From Firmicutes bacterium UBA2598 (lineage in GTDB: Bacteria > Bacillota > PH28-bin88): DNA of 9,280 nucleotides. Positions within the stretch are counted from its first letter, which is position 1. Every line of letters begins with the position of its first letter. Below, piece by piece: positions 1 through 6,113 of the stretch. Under the pieces are notes generated by a model. It ran no database searches. It saw only the letters and a list, made by a program, of their open reading frames with translations, and had not been told where the DNA came from. The DNA is taken from assembly GCA_002339345.1 (NCBI GenBank), contig DDKM01000059.1, positions 27,108-36,387 on the forward strand. Direction: 5' to 3'. Position numbers and translations under genes: made by a program.

Positions 1-28
1 CAGGGATATTTCAAGATGAAGGGTTATA

Positions 29-286
29 TTATCTAGTGCCGAGAATGGTAAGGGTTACCCCTGCCAGCAGCATCAACGCCTTGTGGAGCGGAAGTTTGGC
101 GGCAACCCCGGCCAGTCCCACTGCACTGACAAAGATTAAGACAAAGGGGCCGATGGCTCCCAGGATGCCGTTAATACGCAAACCCTGTTCCACCGAATTG
201 AGGCGGAACATAACGATGGCTGCCACCAGGTTCATCAGGCCGAAGATGAGACGGGTCGCTCCCATGGTTAGCACGAACTTATCCAT
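29..286 (-). CDS. yqhV: YqhV-like small membrane protein (DUF2619)
   Basis: An 85-residue, very hydrophobic protein. The pattern TMGATRLIFGLMNLVAAIVM, then a short polar stretch, then NGILGAIGPFVLIFVSAVGL and a final hydrophobic helix, matches the YqhV/DUF2619 family as I remember it: about 90 residues, three membrane segments, and a central 'GP' after an N-rich turn. In Bacillus yqhV lies near the spoIIIA sporulation genes, but its biochemical role is unknown. Segments lie at about residues 9-28, 39-59 and 65-83. The ATG at 284-286 is preceded on the minus strand by GGGAG (297-301) with about 10 nt spacing, which is acceptable. What follows downstream is outside the window, so the operon partner cannot be seen. 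The family call rests on remembered sequence pattern; membrane location is clear. Confidence 0.75.
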   Translation of the reverse strand: MDKFVLTMGATRLIFGLMNLVAAIVMFRLNSVEQGLRINGILGAIGPFVLIFVSAVGLAGVAAKLPLHKALMLLAGVTLTILGTR

Positions 287-314
287 TTGCTGTCAACTCC
301 CTTTTTATCCTTTG

Positions 315-336
315 TCCCGGGATCTCAAACCCGGGA
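315..336. repeat. Inverted repeat TCCCGGG-N8-CCCGGGA
   Basis: A perfect 7-bp inverted repeat (315-321 and 330-336) with an 8-nt loop, in the leader of the yqhV-like gene. On the plus strand an AT-rich stretch follows (TATTTTATTTT), so it has some terminator shape, but no plus-strand gene lies upstream in the window. On the minus strand it would lie at the predicted transcription start, so an operator or 5' hairpin is possible. Confidence 0.45.
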
Positions 337-337
337 T

Positions 338-365
338 ATTTTATTTTAACATCACCGAAAGCCAA
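338..365 (-). promoter_or_regulatory. Weak candidate sigma-A promoter for the yqhV-like gene
   Basis: On the minus strand TTGGCT (365-360) is separated by 16 nt from TAAAAT (343-338). The -35 matches the consensus at 4 of 6 positions and the -10 at 5 of 6. The AT-rich stretch offers another TAAAAT in the adjacent register, so the exact choice is uncertain. Transcription would start near 331, inside the inverted repeat at 315-336. Confidence 0.3.
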
Positions 366-405
366 AGGCTATCCAAATTTTTTATCTTTTTGTCATGGCA
401 TCATA

Positions 406-414
406 TGGTATAAT
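406..414 (+). promoter_or_regulatory. Extended -10 promoter (TGGTATAAT)
   Basis: TATAAT at 409-414 is a perfect -10 and is preceded by TG at 406-407, giving the extended -10 motif TGnTATAAT. The best TTG-type -35 (TTGTCA, 390-395) has only 13 nt of spacing, so promoter strength would rest on the extended -10. Transcription would start near 421. This excludes an upstream TTG (414) as the start of the next gene and supports the ATG at 456. Confidence 0.65.
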
Positions 415-455
415 TGTTAAGGCCATTGCCTGTGAAGCAAAGGGGGGTGCGGCTG

Positions 456-1361
456 ATGCAGATTTATTACCCGCCGGAAGCTAAGGGACTGAGTAACCTG
501 CGATGGCTGGGAATTGTCACGGGACTGGTCACCGGCCTGCCGCTGGTCTTATGGCTACAGGGCGGGCCTTTTCCCGGTAAAGGACCGGTAGGGGTTCTAT
601 TTCTGGCTACCTTCGTCGGTAGTGTGGCCCTTTTATGGCACTATTACCGTTCCTTTCAAAACCTGGCGTACCATTTGGGCGGAGAGGGTTTGGAAATCAG
701 GTGGGGCTTTCGTCCGGTAATCATACCTTATGCTGCCATTGCCGCAGTCCAGCCGGGCCAGATCAATTATGCCGTAAGCCGGATTGTGGGCATAGCTTTA
801 TCCGACCTCCGTCAGGGGGTGTTCACCGCCGGCTCCCTGGGGGAGGGGACCCTTTACACGGTGGGAAAGGAAATCATCTGGATCCAGGCCGGTGATACCC
901 TTTACGGCATCAGCCCGGCCGACCGGGAGGGTTTTTTGGCCGCCCTGGAACAAAAAAGGGCGGAGCTGGGCCTGACATGGTCCCGCCAGGCAACCCGGGC
1001 CCGTACCCGGCCGCAGCCCAACCCCTTCAAGGATAAGGTAGCGCTGGCGGGCATAATAGCAGGTGTAGCGTTAATGGCGGGGATGTGGGTTTATGTGGCG
1101 GCAAAAATTCCCCAGCTGCCGGAGAAAATACCCATGCACTACAACCTGGCGGGCCAGGTGGACCGGTGGGGACCACCCGTAGAACTCTACATCATGCCCG
1201 CTATAGCCCTCGTGTCCTGGTTTGTCCCGGCGATAGTGGGGCTGGTAGTATTCCGCAGCCACCAGGGCGCAGGCAGGGCCATTGTATGGCTGTCCACCGC
1301 TACGGTAATTTTCCTGTTCTTTATACTGGCGGGCATGGTCAAAACCGGTCTTGCCCTGTAG
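456..1361 (+). CDS. Membrane protein with bacterial PH-like domain and DUF1648
   Basis: A 301-residue integral membrane protein. Two membrane segments (about residues 17-35 and 43-63) precede a soluble beta-rich stretch (70-165, LEIRWGFRPVIIPYAAI) that fits a bacterial pleckstrin-homology-like domain. A third segment (195-216) leads into PMHYNLAGQVDRWGPP (227-241), the hallmark of DUF1648, which typically reads 'IPvHfnasGevDrWg'. Two more segments follow (244-266, 274-294). Proteins of this architecture in Gram-positive bacteria have no firmly known reaction; some relatives belong to SdpI-like immunity or regulatory families. The ATG at 456 is chosen because AGGGGGG (441-447) lies 8 nt upstream and the in-frame TTG at 414 overlaps the -10 box. 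A small DedA-like ORF follows 37 nt downstream. Confidence 0.8.
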   Translation: MQIYYPPEAKGLSNLRWLGIVTGLVTGLPLVLWLQGGPFPGKGPVGVLFLATFVGSVALLWHYYRSFQNLAYHLGGEGLEIRWGFRPVIIPYAAIAAVQPGQINYAVSRIVGIALSDLRQGVFTAGSLGEGTLYTVGKEIIWIQAGDTLYGISPADREGFLAALEQKRAELGLTWSRQATRARTRPQPNPFKDKVALAGIIAGVALMAGMWVYVAAKIPQLPEKIPMHYNLAGQVDRWGPPVELYIMPAIALVSWFVPAIVGLVVFRSHQGAGRAIVWLSTATVIFLFFILAGMVKTGLAL

Positions 1362-1398
1362 CCGGACACGGCCACGTTATATGGAATAGGAGGCGACC

Positions 1399-1533
1399 AT
1401 GCAGCAGGCGATAGAAACTTCCCTTGTTCCAATTGGCAAATACGGCTATGCCATGGTGTTTTTGGGGACCGCCGTTGACCACGGCGGCATTCCCTTTGTG
1501 GCGTTCCTGGCGGCCCGCCGGCGGGAAAGTTAA
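1399..1533 (+). pseudogene. Short DedA-like N-terminal fragment (44 codons)
   Basis: An ORF of 44 codons with an excellent AGGAGG (1388-1393) 5 nt before its ATG. The peptide contains GKYGYAMVFLGTAVDHGGIP followed by FVAFLAARRRES. It resembles the first 40 residues of DedA-family (SNARE-associated/VTT domain) membrane proteins, in which an amphipathic N-terminus leads to 'YGYxxxFLGtxxxxxGxPxP'. DedA proteins are usually about 200 residues and act in lipid flipping and membrane homeostasis, so this would be a stump lacking the core helices. No continuation is seen in another frame before the terminator at 1538. It is either a decayed gene trimmed by deletion or a genuine small hydrophobic protein kept for its own sake; the intact ribosome binding site leaves the second possible. 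Confidence 0.5.
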
Positions 1534-1537
1534 ATAG

Positions 1538-1573
1538 CACAGCCCTCCGGCAGGTTGGAGGGCTGTGTATTTT
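1538..1573 (+). terminator. Intrinsic terminator, probably bidirectional
   Basis: A perfect 11-bp stem, CACAGCCCTCC (1538-1548) and GGAGGGCTGTG (1557-1567), with an 8-nt loop and then TATTTT. It follows the DedA-like ORF stop by 4 nt. On the minus strand it is followed by a moderately T-rich stretch, so it may also stop transcription arriving from the convergent UPF0210 gene. Confidence 0.85.
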
Positions 1574-1587
1574 GATGGCACTTATGG

Positions 1588-1613
1588 GGCCGGGTAATGG
1601 CCGGCCGTTTTTT
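1588..1613 (+). terminator. Second, tandem intrinsic terminator
   Basis: GGCCGG (1588-1593) pairs with CCGGCC (1601-1606) across a 7-nt loop and is followed by G and six T (1608-1613). It lies 20 bp past the first hairpin and just before the 3' end of the convergent UPF0210 gene, so it probably works as a back-up stop for plus-strand read-through. Confidence 0.65.
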
Positions 1614-1631
1614 CGCCCGGCGATAGGGTGC

Positions 1632-2999
1632 TTAATTGGTAAGGGCTTGTAAAGGTGCCGGGATACGGCCACCCCGGGTCACAAAGGCGGCTGCCCCGAA
1701 GGGGTGCACCTTCATTACCGGAGCTCGGCCCAGCAGGCCGCCGAATTCCACCAAATCCCCTTCCTTTTTGCCTGGTGCAGGGATGATCCGTACAGCGGTG
1801 GTCTTGCCGTTGATCATCCCGATGGCGGCCTCATCGGCGATGATGGCGGCCAGGGTTTCTGACGGTGTGTCGCCGGGGACAGCGATCATATCCAAGCCTA
1901 CGGAACATACACAGGTCATGGCTTCCAGTTTATCAAGGGACAGGGCGCCCGCCTCCACTGCGGCGATCATGCCGGCATCCTCGCTGACGGGAATAAAGGC
2001 ACCGGATAGCCCTCCCACATAGGAGGAGGCCATGGCTCCGCCCTTTTTCACAGCATCATTCAGCAGGGCCAGGGCGGCAGTGGTGCCGTGGGTGCCGCAC
2101 CGTTCCAGCCCCATGGCCTCCAGGATGTCCGCCACACTGTCGCCGATGGCCGGCGTGGGTGCCAGGGAGAGATCCACAATGCCAAAGGGCACTCCCAGCT
2201 TATGGGAGGCCGCCCTTCCCACCAGTTCACCCATCCGGGTAATCTTGAAGGCAGTTTGCTTGATGGCGGTAGCCAGGGTACCGAAATCAGCCCCGGGGTG
2301 TTTCTGTATAGCCCGCAGTACCACCCCCGGTCCGCTCACCCCTACATTGATGACACACTCCGGTTCCCCCACACCGTGGAAGGCGCCGGCCATAAAGGGA
2401 TTATCCTCTGGCACGTTGCAGAAAACCACCAGTTTGGCGCAGCCAATGCCGTCCCGGTCGGCGGTCAGGGCGGCGGTTTCCTTAATTATACGGCCCATCA
2501 GGGCCACGGCGTCCATATTGATACCCGCCTTAGTGGTAGCCACGTTAACGGAGGAACAGACCCTTTCAGTGGTGGACAGGGCGGAGGGAATGGCACTGAT
2601 CAGGCTGGCGTCTCCGGCGGTCATCCCCTTGTGCACCAGGGCGGAAAACCCGCCCAGAAAGTTAACGCCGGTGGTTTCCGCCGCCCGGTCCAGGGTTTGG
2701 GCCAGCTGAACAAAGTCCTCCGGACTGTATCCATCGGCGATGAGGGCCACCGGGGTGACGGAGATACGCTTGTTAACGATGGGAATACCGAAGTCCTGTT
2801 CAATCTCCACACCTGTTTGCACGAGGTTCTGGGCACACCGGCAGATCTTGTCATAGACCCTTTGCCGTAGCCGTCCGGGTTTCCCCCCGGCACAGTCCCG
2901 CAGGCTGATGCCCATGGTGATGGTCCTGATGTCCAGGTTTTCCATCTGCACCATGCGGATGGTTTCGTATATTTCGCTGCTGGAAAATGAAAGTGGCAT
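1632..2999 (-). CDS. UPF0210 / PFL-like family protein (DUF711)
   Basis: A 455-residue cytoplasmic protein recognised as the UPF0210 (DUF711) family. Family-typical stretches are NFLGGFSALVHKG (113-125), CSSVNVATTKAGINMDAV (148-165), VFCNVPEDNPFMAGAFHG (192-209) and CSVGLDMIAVPGDT (365-378). The length is normal (about 445-455). Solved members have a pyruvate formate-lyase-like ten-stranded barrel, but the reaction is unknown and no glycyl-radical activase is seen nearby. The ATG at 2997-2999 has GGAGG (3006-3010 on the minus strand) 6 nt upstream. It is the second gene of a minus-strand operon behind the UPF0237 ACT-domain gene, a pairing found widely in Firmicutes and other bacteria, which suggests that the small protein senses a ligand for the large one. 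The family is certain; the function is open. Confidence 0.93.
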   Translation of the reverse strand: MPLSFSSSEIYETIRMVQMENLDIRTITMGISLRDCAGGKPGRLRQRVYDKICRCAQNLVQTGVEIEQDFGIPIVNKRISVTPVALIADGYSPEDFVQLAQTLDRAAETTGVNFLGGFSALVHKGMTAGDASLISAIPSALSTTERVCSSVNVATTKAGINMDAVALMGRIIKETAALTADRDGIGCAKLVVFCNVPEDNPFMAGAFHGVGEPECVINVGVSGPGVVLRAIQKHPGADFGTLATAIKQTAFKITRMGELVGRAASHKLGVPFGIVDLSLAPTPAIGDSVADILEAMGLERCGTHGTTAALALLNDAVKKGGAMASSYVGGLSGAFIPVSEDAGMIAAVEAGALSLDKLEAMTCVCSVGLDMIAVPGDTPSETLAAIIADEAAIGMINGKTTAVRIIPAPGKKEGDLVEFGGLLGRAPVMKVHPFGAAAFVTRGGRIPAPLQALTN

Positions 3000-3079
3000 T
3001 AGTGGCCTCCTTCAGTATTAGTGCTCTTCATTAGTGTTCATCTGAATAGCTGGCTGCCTTGGGGCCCTGGCGTCCCACT

Positions 3080-3100
3080 GGCCGGTCTACCAGCCCGGCC
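3080..3100 (-). promoter_or_regulatory. Intercistronic hairpin between the ACT and UPF0210 genes
   Basis: GGCCGG (3080-3085) and CCGGCC (3095-3100) can pair across a 9-nt loop directly after the ACT-gene stop codon. There is no T-run on either side, so it is not a normal terminator. It could stabilise or process the upstream message and give unequal expression of the two operon genes. Confidence 0.35.
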
Positions 3101-3101
3101 T

Positions 3102-3398
3102 TCAGATCCGGTGCATGAAACGAAAAACTTCCTCGTGCTGGGCGTTGACCTGTACGCCAATCTCCTCTCCCTTAGCCATCAGCAAATTCTTCAGGGTGCC
3201 GAAGTCCACATGACACCTGGAGATATCCACCAGCATCACCATCACCAGGAACTCCTGCATGATAGTTTGGCTGATGTCCAGGATATTGGCGTTAACTTGA
3301 GCCAAAACACCGGTGACTCCAGCAATAATGCCCACCTTGTCTTTACCGAGAACGGTTACGATAACTCGGTTATCTTGATCATCGGCAAACAACAACAT
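3102..3398 (-). CDS. UPF0237 ACT-domain protein
   Basis: A 98-residue soluble protein made of one ACT domain. The signature is VTVLGKDKVGIIAGVTGVLA (14-33), followed by NANILDISQTIM and a C-terminal QHEEVFRFMHRI, which matches the UPF0237 family almost throughout. ACT domains bind amino acids or other small ligands, and this subfamily is related to the N-terminal half of glycine-cleavage regulator GcvR. Family members usually begin close to the first beta strand, so about 10 residues before RVIVTV are extra. The ATG at 3396-3398 is kept because a purine-rich GGAAAGGGG lies just upstream and no better start is seen. It is the first gene of the operon with UPF0210 and has its own promoter 47 nt upstream. 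Confidence 0.9.
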   Translation of the reverse strand: MLLFADDQDNRVIVTVLGKDKVGIIAGVTGVLAQVNANILDISQTIMQEFLVMVMLVDISRCHVDFGTLKNLLMAKGEEIGVQVNAQHEEVFRFMHRI

Positions 3399-3451
3399 AC
3401 GCCCCTTTCCGTCCGTCCGGCAAATGTGGCCGGGCTGGTAACTTTACTACG

Positions 3452-3480
3452 ATTGTAATGGTAGCCTGCCTTTTTGACAA
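3452..3480 (-). promoter_or_regulatory. Sigma-A promoter for the ACT-UPF0210 operon
   Basis: Reading the minus strand, TTGTCA (3480-3475) is followed after exactly 17 nt by TACAAT (3457-3452). Both boxes match the vegetative consensus at 5 of 6 positions. Transcription would start near 3445, leaving a leader of about 47 nt before the ACT gene ATG. No operator or riboswitch is evident in that short leader. Confidence 0.75.
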
Positions 3481-3567
3481 TGGATAAAAAACGGTGTCCG
3501 GCCTGAAGGGGGAAGGATATGCCTGTTTGAACAATGGCGATCCCGGCGGCAGGATTTCGGGGTTCAT

Positions 3568-3651
3568 ATGGCTAAAAGAATGAAAGCAATCACCCTTGCC
3601 CAGGTTGTGGGGCTGATCATCGGGCGTGGAAAGATAAAATATGGGTTATAA
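3568..3651 (+). CDS. Possible 27-residue small peptide
   Basis: An ATG at 3568 opens a 27-codon frame reading MAKRMKAITLAQVVGLIIG and ending in RGKIKYGL. It has a basic end, a short hydrophobic core and a basic tail, so an amphipathic or membrane-touching peptide is conceivable. The ribosome binding signal is poor (GGGG at about 6 nt) and the stop codon overlaps the TATAAT of the next gene's candidate promoter. It may equally be chance or a remnant. I recognise no family. Confidence 0.2.
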   Translation: MAKRMKAITLAQVVGLIIGRGKIKYGL

Positions 3652-3652
3652 T
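3647..3652 (+). promoter_or_regulatory. Candidate -10 box for the membrane protein/hflKC cluster
   Basis: A perfect TATAAT lies 33 nt before the GTG start at 3685. No good -35 is seen at 16-18 nt (the 17-nt position reads GCGTGG), and there is no TGn extension. The position is sensible for a promoter serving the plus-strand cluster, but activation by a regulator would probably be needed. Confidence 0.4.
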
Positions 3653-3684
3653 AAAGAAAATACCAAGAGCGGAGGGCGGGTTAG

Positions 3685-4584
3685 GTGCGAGTTTTGCAGG
3701 GAATTGCCGCCTTGATCCTGGCCATTATGCTGGTTGTCACACTGCTTGTTGGCCAGGGGGGCTTTTTGGTCAACCGGACCCTTCTGCACACAGATTTTTA
3801 CATGGATGTTCTGATAGCGGAACAGGCTCTGCCGGATATCCGGGATCATCTCTTACAGGGTGCTCTGGCAAACTCTGCCTTGCCGCCAGAGGTGCAGTCC
3901 AGCTTGATGATTATACTTTCTGAAGCCATTACCTCCACCTGGATGGAAGAACAGTTGCGGGGCGCACTGGACAACCTGCTGGCCTACCTGAAGGGGAAAT
4001 CCAGTTTACCCGAAGGGGAGATCTCCCTGGTAGAAGTGAAGTCCACCTTGGCCGATGTGGCTACCCAGTATGCGAGTAGAAGGGATCTACCGGCGATTCA
4101 GGCTAAGGCAGCCGGGGTAGTGATGGCGGGCATGGCAGGAGAACTGCCCGACGGCATTCCCGTCCATTCACTGATGGCAGAGGAGGATTGGCAGGTTTCC
4201 CGGTTGATGGCCGGGTGGTTGACCCGTTTGGGTGCAATATCTGTAGTAATCACTGTACTGCTGGTAATCCTTTTGCTTGCGGTTGACCGCCGCCATGGTT
4301 GGTCCTGGGTGGCTGGGTCCTTTGTGGCCGGCGGAGGAACGGCATTGGCCCTTTCCGTCTTGTGGCACCGTTTTTGGTTGCCCCCTGCATACCTGTTGGA
4401 GTTCCCTTTGTATACCGAGGCTGCTGAGATATTGGCCCTGCGCGTCCATGGGCTGTTATTGGCAGCCCTGGAGGCTGCCGCAGGGGTACTACGCGGTTTC
4501 AGCCTGTTCCTAATGGCTCTCGGCCTGGTGACCGCCGTGGTTCCTGTCGTGGTCCGCCGCCGTGGGGTAGACCCTCCGGTTTAG
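3685..4584 (+). CDS. Unrecognised membrane protein with large extracytoplasmic domain
   Basis: A 299-residue protein that I cannot place in a named family. One N-terminal membrane helix (5-24) is followed by a mostly helical region of about 155 residues (25-180) with DFYMDVL (37-43) and many charged helices, then three further membrane segments (181-200, 207-227, 270-290). The stretch 228-269 is partly hydrophobic and may be amphipathic. The short basic N-terminus suggests that residues 25-180 lie outside the membrane, with RRRGVDPPV as a cytoplasmic tail. The GTG at 3685 has GGAGGG (3671-3676) 8 nt upstream. The DUF523 gene starts 18 nt after the stop, and hflK and hflC follow on the same strand, so co-expression is likely. 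A role as a partner of the HflKC membrane scaffold is only inference from neighbourhood. Confidence 0.8.
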   Translation: MRVLQGIAALILAIMLVVTLLVGQGGFLVNRTLLHTDFYMDVLIAEQALPDIRDHLLQGALANSALPPEVQSSLMIILSEAITSTWMEEQLRGALDNLLAYLKGKSSLPEGEISLVEVKSTLADVATQYASRRDLPAIQAKAAGVVMAGMAGELPDGIPVHSLMAEEDWQVSRLMAGWLTRLGAISVVITVLLVILLLAVDRRHGWSWVAGSFVAGGGTALALSVLWHRFWLPPAYLLEFPLYTEAAEILALRVHGLLLAALEAAAGVLRGFSLFLMALGLVTAVVPVVVRRRGVDPPV

Positions 4585-4602
4585 ATCTGGGAGGTGATTG
4601 AG

Positions 4603-5082
4603 ATGATCTTGGTGAGTGCCTGCTTGGCGGGCCTGCACACCAAGTATGACGGGGGAAGCAACCCTGTACCGGCCATCGTGGAATTGGTCCGGAGCGGTCG
4701 CGCCATTCCGGTATGTCCGGAGCAGCTGGGAGGGCTGGCCACGCCAAGGCCACCGGCGGAGATGGTGGGGGGTGATGGGCACCAGGTATGGTCCGGCCTT
4801 GCGCGGGTGCTCACGGGTCGGGGTGATGATGTTACCACTGCCTTTCGCCGTGGAGCCCAGGAGGTGCTGGCCCTGGCCCGCCTGACAGGGTGTACCGGCG
4901 CCGTTTTGAAGGAGGGCAGCCCCTCCTGTGGCGTGAACCGGGTATATAACGGCACCTTTTCCGGGGTTTGCGTATCCGGCTCGGGGGTGACCACCGTCCT
5001 GCTCCAAAGGAACGGCTTCACGGTACGGAGTGAACGGGAGTGGTTGTTGAAGGCAGGAATTAGCGCGTCCGGCGGGGAATAA
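4603..5082 (+). CDS. DUF523 family protein (TudS-like, [4Fe-4S])
   Basis: A 159-residue soluble protein of the DUF523 family. Family marks are VSACLAGLHTKYDGG (4-18), PVCPEQLGGLATPRPPAE (36-53) and AVLKEGSPSCG (100-110). Cys7, Cys38 and Cys109 occupy the conserved positions that in the thiouracil desulfidase TudS of this family hold a [4Fe-4S] cluster; Cys97 is an extra cysteine nearby. By that precedent the protein may remove sulfur from thiolated bases or a related substrate, but DUF523 is broad and the substrate here is unknown. The ATG at 4603 is preferred over the GTG at 4594 because the GGAGGTGA binding site (4590-4597) covers that GTG and lies 5 nt before the ATG. It sits between the unrecognised membrane protein and hflK. 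Confidence 0.88.
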   Translation: MILVSACLAGLHTKYDGGSNPVPAIVELVRSGRAIPVCPEQLGGLATPRPPAEMVGGDGHQVWSGLARVLTGRGDDVTTAFRRGAQEVLALARLTGCTGAVLKEGSPSCGVNRVYNGTFSGVCVSGSGVTTVLLQRNGFTVRSEREWLLKAGISASGGE

Positions 5083-5125
5083 ACATATGTGCAAGATCCC
5101 CGGCGCCCACTGGCCCGGGCAGATT

Positions 5126-5153
5126 TTTCCCTTACGGGAAAGGAGGGGTTCCC
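5126..5153 (+). promoter_or_regulatory. Two mutually exclusive hairpins around the hflK ribosome binding site
   Basis: TTTCCC (5126-5131) can pair with GGGAAA (5136-5141), leaving the AGGAGGGG site (5141-5148) largely free. The same GGGAA (5136-5140) can instead pair perfectly with TTCCC (5149-5153), which puts AGGAGGGG in the loop directly before the TTG start. The arrangement has the shape of a small translational switch, but the stems are short and it may be coincidental. Confidence 0.35.
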
Positions 5154-6113
5154 TTGAGTTTTGGTGGTATTCCCGGCCTCGGCAGGTTGTCCGTCCGGCT
5201 GGGTGCCAGGATGTTTTCCCTATTTTTGCTGGTCATCGTCCTGGTGTTTTTACTGACCAGCTGGTACACCGTCTCGGAGCACGAACAGGGTATGGTGCTT
5301 ACCCTGGGCAGGTTTACCGGCTATACCGATCCCGGTCTCCACTGGAAGGCACCGTGGCCCATCCAGAGTGTAGAGGTGCTGCCGGTAAAAAAAACCTTTG
5401 CCGTTCAGTTCGGCTACCGGGTGATTAACGGCCAGACCAAGGATGTGCCGGAGGAGGCCATGATGCTTACCGGGGATGAAAATATCGTCTGGGCGGATGC
5501 CCAGGTGGAGTGGCGCATCTCCGATGCCAAAAAGTTTGTTTACGGGTCCCAGAACCCGGAGGAAATTCTCCGTAATGCCATTTCTGCCAGCATCCGTTCG
5601 GTGATCGGCACCACCGACCTGGACCTGGCCATTACCACCGGCAAATCGGAAATCCAGAACCGCATCACCGACCAACTGCTGAAACTGATGGCTAATTATG
5701 ATGTGGGGATCCAGGTGCTGGCGGTAAAACTGCAGGATGTGGAGCCGCCCGATGCGGTAAAGTCCGCCTTCCAGGCGGTCACAGACGCCCGGGAAATGAA
5801 AAACACCAAGATCAATGAAGCGGAAAAATACCGCAATGAGAAGCTGCCTAACGCCCGGGGCGAGGCCAATGCCCTGATTGCCAACGCCGAGGCCACCAAG
5901 AAGGAACGGGTGGCCCATGCCCAGGGTGATGTAGCCAAGTTCAACGCCATTTACGGGGAGTATGTCCGGGCCAAGGACATCACCCAAAAGCGGCTAATTA
6001 TCGAAACCCTGGAACAGGTGCTGCCGGGGGCGCAGATTTACATCATGGACAACAGTGACGGCAGCACCGTCAAATACCTGCCGCTGGCGGAACTGAAGGG
6101 GGGCCGGCAGTAG
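5154..6113 (+). CDS. hflK: HflK, SPFH/band-7 membrane protein
   Basis: A 319-residue member of the SPFH (prohibitin/band 7) superfamily, HflK branch. One membrane helix (20-38) is followed by SWYTVSEHEQGMVLTLGRF and DPGLHWKAPWP, typical of HflK, then the SPFH domain to about 215. A charged, Ala/Glu/Lys-rich coiled coil (215-295) and a conserved end (AQIYIMDNSDG) follow. In Escherichia coli HflK and HflC form a large membrane cage around the FtsH protease and limit its action; the same is expected here at the cytoplasmic membrane. The N-terminus is short compared with proteobacterial HflK, which carries a Gly/Pro-rich extension. The start is TTG at 5154, justified by AGGAGGGG 5 nt upstream. 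The stop TAG overlaps the GTG of hflC by one base. Confidence 0.92.
   Translation: MSFGGIPGLGRLSVRLGARMFSLFLLVIVLVFLLTSWYTVSEHEQGMVLTLGRFTGYTDPGLHWKAPWPIQSVEVLPVKKTFAVQFGYRVINGQTKDVPEEAMMLTGDENIVWADAQVEWRISDAKKFVYGSQNPEEILRNAISASIRSVIGTTDLDLAITTGKSEIQNRITDQLLKLMANYDVGIQVLAVKLQDVEPPDAVKSAFQAVTDAREMKNTKINEAEKYRNEKLPNARGEANALIANAEATKKERVAHAQGDVAKFNAIYGEYVRAKDITQKRLIIETLEQVLPGAQIYIMDNSDGSTVKYLPLAELKGGRQ

Noticed and set aside
390..395. TTGTCA as -35 box for the TATAAT at 409-414
   Set aside because: The spacing is only 13 nt, well below the usual 16-18; the extended -10 motif explains the promoter better.
2032..2870. Long plus-strand frames (225 and 260 codons) over the UPF0210 gene
   Set aside because: They lie antisense to a full-length, clearly recognised family protein, have low-complexity composition and no ribosome binding site; they mirror its codon bias.
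4510..5094. 194- and 146-codon minus-strand frames over the DUF523 gene
   Set aside because: Pro/Arg-rich shadow translations of a high-GC coding strand without start signals.
5087..5428. Plus-strand frame of 113 codons overlapping the start of hflK
   Set aside because: It would run through the first third of hflK out of frame, has a poor ribosome binding site, and its product resembles nothing.
5250..5987. 245-codon minus-strand frame inside hflK
   Set aside because: It is fully antisense to hflK, whose SPFH protein is recognisable from end to end; no start signal or family resemblance.
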